Part shown: one piece after another, positions 48,159 through 59,336 of the stretch
Layout: each line of letters begins with the position of its first letter
Position numbering within the stretch: position 1 is the stretch's first letter
Assembly: GCA_029721435.1 (NCBI GenBank)
Contig: CM056577.1
Coordinates: forward strand, 26,739,719-26,803,718
Reading direction: 5' to 3'
Source of the DNA: Gymnothorax reevesii
Lineage: Eukaryota > Chordata > Actinopteri > Anguilliformes > Muraenidae
DNA length: 64,000 bases
Program-made: the position numbers and the translations under genes
The notes under the pieces: generated by a model
Seen by the model: the letters and a program-made list of their open reading frames with translations, nothing else
Told to the model about the DNA's origin: nothing
The model's database searches: none

Positions 48159-48300
48159 GTGCGGGAGCGTGGTCGAGAGTTACCTAGTCCCAGATGCAGG
48201 ATACCAGGTCCCTCTGTGGTAATTGAGGAGATACCATTCTCACTGAATATCATTTGAAACTGATATTTTAAGGTGAAATTCCTACCTAGTGGGGCTTTAA

Positions 48301-51300
48301 TTTGGATAGTCTACCTACAGAGAGTTAACAGGGTATTTGTAGAATTTAAATGGCTTACTTTGACATTCAATAGTTCCACTGTTTCCCCTTATTTTCTCTG
48401 AACGTTTAACAGATCTTGTAGATTATCTGAAGCATGCATAGCCAGTCGACTCTCAGCCAGTTTTCACTTCACCTGGATGGTTCATTTGATAATCTACAGA
48501 TGTGTTCCTGGTCAAGAAAGTGAGAATCAACTTCAGTATCTAGTTTTCACTTACCCTTGGTGGTCCAATTGAAAATGTGTGGATGTTAACTAGTTTTCTC
48601 AAGTGATAATTGACTTCATTTTCAAATGTATAAGGTTGCAGGATAAAAAAGGTAATAACAACAACTAATAATAATAATAATGGCAATACTCCACTTGTGG
48701 TTTGATTAGTAAGTAAATTATACTTGGTTAAAACCAGTAAAGGATTTTTAGATAGCTGAAAATTAGTACATATATTTTTGAACATTTGATGAATGAGAAG
48801 ATTAACATGGTTTTCACTTCAACCCAGGTATGTACTTTGAAGCAGGAACTAATTATCCTGTGGCAAATAAAAAGTGGCGATAGAGAGATTTTTGAGGAAT
48901 TAGGCGAGAAAGATGGTCATAATAAGCATAGATGGGGAAAATTGTCTTGGTGATTTTAGAATGGGTGTTGCAGTTGTTTTAGTCCTGCCATTTCCTCTTC
49001 TTTGATAATCTGATCCCAGCACCTACAGGAAGACATTGATTGCTTGGCTGCTCTTTTAGTAATCTCAGTGTATTTGCCTGTATTTTCAATATGAATGTCA
49101 AACTTCAAAAAGTTTTGTGTTACGTAAGCCACTAAAGAACATTACCTTTTAAAATTATTATATGGATCAGATATTTGGAGTCCCTATCCATATGTTAAAA
49201 TCACCGATGACCGCAAACGACAACAGCAATTTCATGCGACAGCAAGTTAAAACAGTCACAGACAAAATCCTAAAAGGGAACAAAAGCCCAGTTCAATTTA
49301 ATTGTGAATTGGTTTTTTTTTTTTTTTGAGAAGCTGAACTGAGCATCAGACTCCAGGTACTGAACTGAATACCATCATCATTCACTAATGAATTGAATTC
49401 CCAATTTAACGAGCCAGGCTCTGAAGGAATCTTTCATCCATCTGTTTGCCAAAAGGCTTGCTAAACTCATCTATCCGCCCGAGATGAAAAACACACTGCC
49501 TACTTCAACGTGCTAACAGAAGCCATTAGCATCAAAACCAATTCAGTGACACAACTTTTCGAGGTGCTATTCACATCGTTTGCCATTTATTTCTACTACT
49601 GCCCCTCCCCATTTTTTATTACCTGTAATTCTTCACTTTAATTTAGTTTCACTGAACTTGTTGCTCACTCTGTTCAGTACTGGACACTTAATAGGGGGTT
49701 GGCAACTTGGCAGAGGAATTATACAGAGAAGACAAACCACTTAATGCATTTTGAATATGAAAGTTTGTCATGCCAGAGATGGCGGTTGTCTGACACAAAT
49801 CACGCCCCTTCCCCCCAAAAGCCAATCAGCTGCTTCATAAACCAAGAAACACATCTACTCAATCGTGCTATCAGAAGCGTTGAGTTGAGATTCAGGACAG
49901 TTTCAATGTCGTGGCTTAAAACTATTTGATGTTTTTTTTTTTGATGTGCTCAAAAACTTTTTTTTTAATTTATATGCCTAAATAGACATATTAAATGAGA
50001 TACTTTTTCAGTGGTTGATGTGAGGGGCATGAAGTTATCTCTGTTATCTCTCTGGGATGTGCACTAAATACCTATCAGCTTAAATTATGTATCTGACCCA
50101 CCCATTCAGAAAAAAGGAGGGGGGAAGTTGGGGGTATGCAAACCTACCCTTTTGCTTGGACAGACCCGAATGGATTTCCCGAATAGAAATTTTAGGCATC
50201 TTAAAATTACTTCTGAATGAAAAGTATTATTTGGCCCCACCGTATTTTGTCTACTTATGGGGAGCCTTAAGTTTCCCTTTAGCAGTTCATACAAATGTAC
50301 GCCTAAATCCATGCCTGTGCCTTTTCTTCATGATCAGTTCATTCTCTTGCTCTCTTGATATCCACCAATGAAGTTCTATATTTCTTGCGGCAAAAACTCC
50401 ATTAGCCCATGTTTAAAAAGCCCCAGAAGAAGGACGCTTAGCATGAACTAGCACAAAACAAAGAAGTTACATGGAGAGAGTTTTGGTTGGCCTGTATAAG
50501 TTGCATAGCAACACCGCAATGGGCTCCCGTCTATGACAGAATGGAGCCGCTTTCTCAAACAAAGAAATGGATAAAATAAGCCGGGAAATTGAATTCACAG
50601 TGGAGGCCTACTGCACTTGCTGGGCGAACTGTTCTTTTCAAATTACTGCAACTGGTGAGAACCTGTGTCCTGCTGTTTCATTTGAACAAAATGCAGAGCT
50701 CATTGCAGCAAAATATTTCACAGTTTTTTCTTTGATAAGCCTTGTGGAAATGATTTTTATCACTCTGCCTTTATAATTTTTTTGGAAGTGATCTAAAAAT
50801 TCGGCCCTAGTTACCATCTTATTGTAGGGGCAGGGTCATCCTAATTGAACAGTGGAAATCTGTATTTGACATTGAGTCCAAAAGCACACACATATATTGC
50901 CACATTTTTTCTTTTTCGTTTTCCAAAAAATCTTTTATTTATTTGTCTTTGAACATTTATCTATAGACACTCTTCTCAGTACTATGATAATTTGTCAATC
51001 AAAGGTTACCACTTGCTGACTGTACATAACTGAAAGTAGACAATTCAGTTTCCCTTAGATTTTTATTTTTCACTGGAGTGCTACTCCACTGAGTTTTGAC
51101 ATTGAATCAAGCAATTTTCACGAGAGTCTCACGAATGAATTTACTTCGTATGAAACTAATCCCCACACTGCAAAAACAAATCAAACTCAGAATTGCACCT
51201 GGTTACGGAATAAAAATTGATTACACAGGACTTGCATTGGCCAATTTCTGGCGTAAATTTAATTTAGATCCCTTATCCCAATATTATCTGCACAGCACTT

Positions 51301-51849
51301 TAATTAACTGTGTAGGACATTTTTACTTGCGAGTATAGTCAGGAAGATACACAGGTGTACTGAGGTGAGGAGAGTTTAGGGAGGGGGTTTCAAGAATTCT
51401 TTGCAAAGCAATTTAAATCTAATAAGTACTCGTGTGGGCCGTGACCTTCTGCAATTTCTATGCTTTGGGAATGGAATGCAAGATAGCCACTCGAACAAAC
51501 TAACCAGTAGAATTCAGCTTCCAATATGCTTTGCTGTATCAATTAAAGAAATGACCACTGATATTCCAAGTCACCATCAAAATTATTTTGTTTGGTTCAT
51601 CTGGACTCACAGGACTAAAACCCTTCTCATCATAGTATGCATTGACAAAGGCCACAGTGAGTAGTCTCGTGGGTGTCTTGAAAGGAATGAGTATACTGTA
51701 TGTTCTAATATACCTCACAAATGCATCCTGCAGTCCTCAATGCCCCCTTGTCTCCAAGCCAGAGGAATGGGACAATACATGTCGAGAATATGTATTATCT
51801 TCTGCCACAGACTGGATGAGGATGTAGGGATTGTGTTGTCCTTCTGTGT
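48301..51849. other. AT-rich intergenic DNA, no gene
   Basis: Poly-T runs (about 49313-49327) and small ORFs without similarity. No element ends were recognised. Confidence 0.4.
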
Positions 51850-52260
51850 GTCCGTCAGTCCATCCATCTCTATGTCTGTCCGTTTGTCATGCGTCTTTTC
51901 TGGGCCAGATTTGCAAAATTATTCCATACTTTTCAACAAAATCTCATGCATGGATACATCTTGTTATGATGACGTGTCTTCTCATGCTACCGTCTGTCCT
52001 GTTCTCTGTCCCTCTATCGTGTTTTGGTTCCAGACCAGATAATGGCCATCCCAGTCCTTTCCAGGCCAGAACTCCTGAACTCTTTAACATGTCTCAACAA
52101 AATTTTCATCTTGGCTGCATCTTATTTTGTAGATGTGCCTTTTCATTCTTCTGTCCATTCTTTTTTCTGTCTGTCCGTCCAATCACCGCATTTTGTTCAC
52201 AGGTCAAATATCAGCCATCCCATAGTGGGGCATCTGAGCATTTCAAGCTTGTAGAGTTGT
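51850..52260. repeat. Tandem repeat, period about 160 bp, about 2.5 units
   Basis: Words repeat at about 160-bp steps: caacaaaatctcatg (51934) and caacaaaattttcat (52095), gatgacgtgtcttctcat (51968) and tagatgtgccttttcat (52128), ataatggccatccc (52038) and atatcagccatccc (52208). Each unit has a ctgtccgt-rich stretch. ORFs across it are by-products. Confidence 0.75.
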
Positions 52261-52539
52261 GGGTTGCAATGGCAGAGTAATGAAAAAACTGGTAGAAGCT
52301 ACTCTGCAATGTTTGGGTGGTCCAAAGATTACATCAGATCATATCATTGCTTGGAGCACATAGAGCTTGAGGTTTAATTCAGTCCGTACATTCCAGGGGC
52401 AAATCCCCATAGAACATCAGAGAGTCACACATATTATTATACCATGAAGGACTTTTTATATCTCAGAGTGATTACACAGGCTACACTGCCTTAAGCAAAA
52501 AGTTTTATACATCACAGAGGTCACATATTGAATTAAACA

Positions 52540-53000
52540 ATGCGCTACTTTTTTGTGTCGCCTGCGAAGCATAGCGGCACATAGGGATCACTTTGTCCGG
52601 CATCTGTCTGTCCGTCTGTCTGTCTGTCCGGTACTCACACTTTCAGTTGGTAGTCACACGCAGGCGACACGTGTTCACCTGTACACTCTAGTTATAATGA
52701 AGCAGACGAAGGAGATTATTGTGACAGGAGCCAACAACTCCGGTTACTTGCTATAATAGTGCTTATTACCCCGCCCCACCTGAATGGTGACGGCAAAGTG
52801 TATTGTTTTTGGTCGGTTTGTTTACATGTTTGTGTGTTAGTTTTGCCTCTAGAGTGCTAACAAACAAATGGCCAGATTCACCCCAAATTCGAATCAGGTA
52901 TTGCCACTGACCCAGAATAGATCCCTATTGAATTTTGTACAAGCAGGTGAAAGTATGTGCGAGGGGCGGGGTTTGTGGTGCCTGGCACCACTTGTTTAAT
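52540..53000. repeat. Two microsatellite-bearing repeat blocks
   Basis: 52553-52640 has gtcgcctgcgaagcatagcg followed by a (CTGT/CCGT)n run. 52768-53000 has accccgccccacctgaatgg, then ggtcggtttgtttacatg, then aacaaacaaatggccagatt. Both look like parts of dispersed repeats with simple-sequence stretches. The families are not assigned. Confidence 0.45.
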
Positions 53001-54599
53001 CAATATAAATAAACTATCTTGCTAGCCTGAGGCCAGATCACTCCACGCTTCTGAGTTTTGAAAACTTTAGGAGGCATCTGTGAATAATTATGTTCCAGGT
53101 TTAGTTTTAACAACTGTCTTTATTAATTATTCAAGTATTATTAAACTTGAAACTGTAAATGCTTCGCTCGGATTGTGATGAGGCGGATTCTGATAAGAGC
53201 ACAGTAAATCCTTCTCACTTTGCTGATTTTCCGCTCATGGGAATTCGACAAAATACTTTTATTTTAATTGTACATCAGCTTGACACTATTCGACAAAGGC
53301 CCTTACCAAACTGCTCCACTGTGCTTCCCACATTGCTAAACCTCCCTCTTTTTACCAATCTGCCGGATGATTATTCCAAGTTTGATATAGAAGCGAGGGC
53401 AAAGCCAAATCCGAATCCCCAGCTAACCAAAGGAAATGTTTTCTTTTTCCCTCCAAATCTTTGACGCCCTAATTCATACGCTCTGATGACCGAACGTGAC
53501 TTTAGACAAAGCAAAAGCGTGTCTACATGACACAAACTAATTAAATCTTTCTCTTGCAGCTGTTGACGGCGCTCACAGCACATTGATTCCTGCCCACCGC
53601 AATTAAACGGAAAGAAAAAGAACTGGCAGAGCTTTCTATGAGCCCCCCACCCCTCCCCCTCCCCCTCAAAACGCCTTCCTGGCTGCCCTATCATGCCGCA
53701 CTAGAAATAAATGACAAGGAGCGCCATTAAATTCGTGGCAAAACTGTGACTCCACTCTGCCGGCAGAGTGATTGCAGAAATGAGAAAGATTTGTGGTTTG
53801 AAGGGGATTCTGTTGGTTAGAAGGGAAGAGGAGGGAAGGAGAAAGAGGAATAAAAATAAGATAAAAGAATGACAAATGTTGAAAAGAGGCTGAATGGGAT
53901 TTTGGTTTAACATGAGCTGAAGGAGCAGGAGAAAGAGAACTTCGGTGGGTTGGTGTGAGCAGATTTGAAATACAGAGGCCTCTGGAAAGTTCTGGATTGC
54001 AGGCTCAATTAAGGTCGTCAGTTTTCAGATGCTTTGTCTGGATCCAGTCGGACGAATCAACTAGGTGTATCCATGACTGGTCAAGCCATAACGCCTAAAG
54101 TATTACATCTGTCCACTTCAATTAATCAGCATGACGTCCCACTTCTGATTTCCTTGTCTACAATGGATTTGTTGCTGAATTTAACAGAAATGCACACCAT
54201 TCCGATGCTCTCTGAGATTAGTGAAAAATACAGACAGCATATCGAATTCTGTGTCCCTTTGCCATATTCTGCCTGATATCTTGTGGAAATGATGACAAAC
54301 ACTATATCCTTTAAAGAGGTCAGAATATGCTCATACACTGCCAGACCCCCCCCCCCCCCCAAAAAAAAAAGTTGCCATCTGGATTAAAACAAGCAAATAC
54401 TTAAGAGCCGATGATTGAATCATTATCACAAGGACTAATATGTTCCAACCGGAAACAATTCTCTTAACTCTGACTGGTGCGGTATGTAGCTTCTCACTTT
54501 TCAATCAACCATCTTGGAATACGTGGTGGAAGAGATGTAGCTATGTTTCAAGAGGGGCAAATTATTGGTCTTTGCATTAAGCAAACAAAATAACTAAGG
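53001..54599. other. Unique-looking DNA, candidate regulatory block
   Basis: 53150-53720 is a compact, non-repetitive block. A C/A run lies at about 54346-54371. No gene is supported. Confidence 0.4.
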
Positions 54600-55515
54600 A
54601 GATTGCGGAAATTGGTTAAGAACTATCCAATGTATTATGTAAGCCTGGAGGGATAGTGAAGAACAGTCAGCTATGCAGAGGCAAAGGATTGGATTCAAAT
54701 CATAGATGACTGTCATTGGAGAGCACTGAAATTGACAGTAGAACACACGGTTACATTTAATTGTGAAAGTAAGAGCATTTCCACTCCTATAACGCGACAG
54801 AAACTTGCAGTATTGGGATTGAACAGCTGTGCAATCACAGGAAACCACTATAAGTGAAGCTAGTTGTGGGGGAAAAAAAAGTCTTAAATTTGCTTTGGAG
54901 CATGAAGGTTGCACTGCGGAGTGATAGAAAAAGGTCATGTGGTTTTATGAGTCCAGATTTACCTTATTCCAGAGCAGTGGACACATTGGGATAAAGAAGG
55001 TATCCCATCAGTGATATACCGTCCTTTAAAATGTTCACATTATAAGCCTCTGGAGGTAGTGTTATGATCTGGGGTTGTTTCAATTGGTCAGATCTAGGCT
55101 CAACAACATTATACAGCAATGAAATGAATTCAGCAAACTACCTGAATGTACTGAATGACCAAGTTGTACCATCAATGGATTTTTCAAAATCCTTAATAGA
55201 TGACACAGGCATATTCTAAGATGATGATGCCAAGATGCAGGCTGAAATTGAGAACAAGTGGTTCAAGGTGCATGATGAGTCATTTTCACACATTAATTGG
55301 CCACCACAGAGTCCTGACCTTTACCGACTGAAAGTGTTTGGGACGTGCTGGCGAGGGAATTATGGAATAGTTCCATTCTCTCATCGTCAATAAAAGATGT
55401 CCAAAAATAAACACTGGTCAGAAATAAATGTTGCAACATTGCATGAGATTGTCAAAAGCAATGCCCCACCAAATGTGTGCTTTGATCTAAGCTAAAGGCG
55501 ATGCCACAAAATATT
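54600..55515 (+). pseudogene. Decayed Tc1-like transposase
   Basis: The plus strand matches a fish Tc1-type transposase gene along its length. Early: ggttaagaactatccaatgt, then gtgaaagtaagagcatttcc. Middle: aaggtcatgtggttttatga, gtccagatttacc, gttatgatctggggttg. Late: translations with YLNVLNDQVVPSMDF-like, HDESFSHINWPPQSPDLY and KAMPHQ-like end segments. The SPD segment is the region before the third catalytic residue. Multiple stops (for example after the GIF segment near 55219) and frameshifts kill it. I did not find its terminal repeats. Older than the 14.9-kb element. Confidence 0.85.
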
Positions 55516-56835
55516 TTCATGCCTTCGCAAACAAAAATGCATGCACTGGTAATATTATGCTCAATTTTGTTTGTGGCTAAAGGCATATTCTTCTGCCTTC
55601 GTCCAGTCTGGTAGTTGCCTGTGCTAAAATAAAAATGTTTTTGCCTTAAGGTGCTGGACAGCGCAGAACGGATAAGGATCACCATCTGAAGGAAGTGGCG
55701 GTAACACAAGTTGGGTTGATTGTCCTTCACCTCACGAAATGGCCAGTTTGCAATGGCAAACCTGCTTTAATCTAAAGGGCGTGACTGCAGTTAATCTGAT
55801 CAGCCTCAATGGAACCGCACTCCCACCACACCCACGGGTAATTAATTTGTCTGAGTCCAATCATTTTTGACAACAACGCCACAGCTGTCTTATCGCCTGC
55901 TGTCACAAAATTGCAGGAATGGAGTGAGACATGCCCAGTTTTGATGTGCAATACCGTTAGCATGTTTTTTTGGTCAGACAGTGCGTTTTCATTTCCGTAG
56001 TCTATTTACAAACGTTTGCATGTTTTTATGGTTAAATTGCATGTAGTTTCTGCTGTACAGGGTGCGTGTGCCTTTGTACAGGGTGTGTGTGCCGCAGCTC
56101 AGACTCTGTCAGAGTAAACCGAGCTGTTTAGGTCCAGTCTCTTTTAGGCCTCTTCTCTTAAAGCCCACTCTATAGTAATTGACTAATTGCCTGGGTCAGG
56201 AATCAGCGCTCAGTAAAATTAAAGGAATACAAATAACGGTTGATGATGTACTGCTCAACATGGCAATATCCACTACCAAAGCTCTTCCCTGTCCTTGCTC
56301 TACCTTCCGTTGGTTGAGGGCGTGCCAAACTAACCACGCAGTGTGCATAATGCTGATGTGTTCAATTGCGAAACAGACAAATTACGGAAAGAAGACTGGA
56401 CTACAAACGAGGTGTTTCAGGCAGTTCATGAGCTGTGTTTTCTGTCAGAGAACAGCTCCCATTGTCAGCAAATTAGCTTTGTAACTTTTGAAACTTTACA
56501 TGTCTGAAGTGTAGTTAGCTATATGACACACAAACACAAAGGGAACCCCCCCCCAAAAAAAAATAAAAAACATAACAGGCCTCCTTTAAGGTGGATAAAT
56601 CACTGCATTCAGAATTGTCTGGAACAGGTCTTGGTTAGTAGCATAGCTCAGCTATCTTGTAGCCCGCCATCAAACTTTCACTGCAGCGTGGATTCAATTA
56701 CTGTCCGCCCTAAAAATCACGGTTTCCAGCTGATGTTAGCAGTCTGCCTCAGTGAAGCTCCAAAGTGTTAATTTAGTCCCATTTCTTTGGCAGCTATAAA
56801 AGGTTGTTATGGTAAACAGGCACATTAGTGTTGGG
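55516..56835. other. Intergenic DNA, no gene
   Basis: A short direct repeat (tgtacagggtg at about 56055 and 56077) and a C/A run near 56547-56565. Otherwise nothing recognised. Confidence 0.4.
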
Positions 56836-57005
56836 AATCCATCCATCCATTATGTAACCTGCTTATTTCTTGTCAGGGTCACAGTGGGGTGTATCCCAGC
56901 ATGCATCAGGAGATAGGCCAGAATACACCGCCGAGAGATTACCAGTCCACAGGGTATAGACAGACTCATATCCACAGGCATTGCAGACTGTCTAGTGACC
57001 CTAAG
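56836..57005 (-). repeat. Eroded SINE-like fish repeat, reverse orientation
   Basis: Starts atccatccatccattatgta, then acctgcttatttcttgtcag, ggtgtatcccagcatgc, then accagtccacagggtat and a short tagacagactcatatccaca. This is the usual 3' region of the common fish repeat, opposite in strand to the copies near 0.4 and 30.4 kb. Confidence 0.65.
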
Positions 57006-58986
57006 CTGGAGTTCCTTTGACTGTGGGAGTAAGATTTGGGTGTGGAACTCATCAAAGCGAGAGTGAAACTGGAAGAAAAAGTGACAATGTCAGTTATACC
57101 ACATCTGGCATCACATGCTGAATAAGGATGTGTTATTTCACCCTTTACAAAGCATGACATTTGCTTTTGTATGATTTATGAAGACATTATGTCTCATTTA
57201 TGAAGGCATTATACATGCTGTATAAAGCCTTTATGAGCAACAATTCATGGAAAGAGTGACCAGAATTTGCTCTCACCACTTAGGGCAGCATCCATCCCAA
57301 AATTAGAAATATTCCAGAGCTAAAAAAGGAATGACTTCTCACAAGGGAGGACACCAAGACTAGAAATCAGAAATCCCACCATTGTGAGCTACCCTCGATA
57401 CAGGTGAGTGGTAAAAAATATTCTGCAGATAAGCAATTTGACCTACAGGCAAAAGTGAAGTTCAGAAATTTGCATTGTCTTGTCACAAATTGACAGATAA
57501 TTGCAGGGGAAGCCCTCCGGGTCACATAATTTTTACTGTTCATAACATCCAGCAAATTCAAAAATCTGCAGAGGCTCAGAGGCGATTTTTGTGTGGGTCA
57601 AATGTCTGGGTCATGGACATTCTAAAAACTACCTATTTCAATGTAGTAAAACAATGTGGAATAACAGAATTGCATTATTTTGTGTTCTTATCTTGCTACT
57701 TTGAAAAAAAAAAAACATGTATATAGGGGTTCAAGAAAATGTATATGAATTACGGAGCTGATGCTGTTGTCTGAAGTGACATATAGTTAGTTTATACTGG
57801 GCTCAGTCCCCCCTTGACTAATGGGTAGTTGTGGGCCTCAATCACGGGCCAAATTGCTGCAGTAGCAGCATGAGCTTTAACTGGAACCTTCCAGGCCCCC
57901 CATCTGGCACCTAAGGCTGTATGCCCGCCAAAAACAAAATTAAGTAGTACTTTTTCTCCAGCAGTTTGAGCCTTAGCCGGAGTGCGCTGTCGATGCAGAG
58001 CTCGGCTTCCCTACTAAATCCAGCTCTGCAGACTTGAAGGCACAGACATCAACTCAAAAGGGAATCATCAAGCTCTTGCCTCTGTGGAACTGATTCTCCC
58101 GGCGCCATTGGGGATTATTCAATTATACAAATAGATGTGTGTTAATTGTGTCTAACCGGGATGGCTTGGGGACCCAAACTAATAACACGTTGTTACCCAT
58201 CTCGCTGGCTCTCGCCTTGATTTTAATGATCTCATTAAGATTCCCTTTCCTTTTTCCACTGCAATCACTCTCCATTATTTATGTGTTATTAGCACATTAT
58301 TTCTTTTGCTAATTCTCTGCTGAGGGCTAGGAATTGTCAGAGTGTCCGCAAAAACACCACAAAATGCTTCAGGTGCTGTGAAATTTGAGTCAAATAAGAC
58401 AAAGCTGCTTCTTTTTTGGGAATTCTTGCTTTGTATGCTACCAGAGGTGCACCGTCTCGGTTCAGAACGTACATTCGTTCGCCTCGTTCTTCTACGAACA
58501 CCTGGATCGGCTGATTAGTGCCATTCTTTATTCAGAAGGTAGATCTAATTAATTAACTCAGCTGGTTGCATGCTTGGGTGGAAATAACATGTGTGATCAC
58601 TTTTACTTTGTAACTCTTGAATCTTACCCCCTCAATTCTTGCACAAAACCAACTGCTAGCTTGACAGTTGTGAAGAAACATAACCCTACTCATTACCATT
58701 CCGGCCTATCTGTGTATATGACTAACACTTAATCATAACTTTCTTTACTTTCGTCAAAAGTGATGGGGGGGGGGGGGAGTCCAATGAACTCGGCTTGAGG
58801 ATCAGGTGTTAGTTATAAGTAGTGATTGCTGTTTGTGAGGCAGTTTGCCATAGATGGTGTACAAGGAAAAAGAAGAAGGTAAGCAATGACCCCGCTGTTT
58901 CAGGGTTCTGACCTAACAGGAAAACTGTGCAGTGTAAAATACCACTTTGTGAGCTCCTTCCTGCTCTTGATAATGAATTGACGCAC
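57006..58986. other. Intergenic DNA; candidate conserved block 58.05-58.35 kb
   Basis: 58050-58350 is compact, single-copy in appearance and rich in taat/atta words (attaattgtg, attattcaatta). A G-run lies at about 58765-58778. No gene is supported. Confidence 0.4.
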
Positions 58987-58990
58987 TTAA

Positions 58991-59332
58991 CCTCTTAAAC
59001 ACTTAACACTTAAAGACTCACCGCAGCAAAATACCTACAACGCCGCGCTAATTAAGTAGCAATATAGTCATATTGCACATCCAATGAAACAGGAGAGCCT
59101 CTGCTACAAGCACATATAAGTCATTTTTACATACACCAAGCACAACTCAAACGCCAAGCATATTAGTGTTCAAATATCAAAATCCGAGTAACGTCAGAAA
59201 ATCAACCCTCTCTCCACATTTCCATGTCTCCCTCTCTGATACTTCATGCTACACAAACAGAGATATACTCTATTCATTTTGGGTATGTCATTTTCAAACA
59301 GATACCTAAAAAAGAGGCTGGGGCTTAAGAGG
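58991..59332. mobile_element. 342-bp TTAA MITE
   Basis: The left end is cctcttaaacac and the right end ggggcttaagagg. The terminal inverted match is 8 bp (CCTCTTAA), beyond which the ends diverge. Flanked by TTAA at 58987-58990 and 59333-59336. Non-coding. Confidence 0.7.
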
Positions 59333-59336
59333 TTAA

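Larger units (their letters stand above)
46638..48296 (-). mobile_element. TTAA-type DNA transposon with exon, interrupted by hAT MITE
   Basis: The left end is agacccactaggtaggaat and the right end attcctacctagtggggct, an 18/19 inverted match. The right flank is TTAA (48297-48300) and the left is CTAA (46634-46637), one substitution from TTAA. It carries the minus-strand exon 47866-48062 and its promoter region. A 578-bp hAT foldback sits at 47271-47848, so the original element was about 1.07 kb. No transposase core was seen. Confidence 0.78.
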
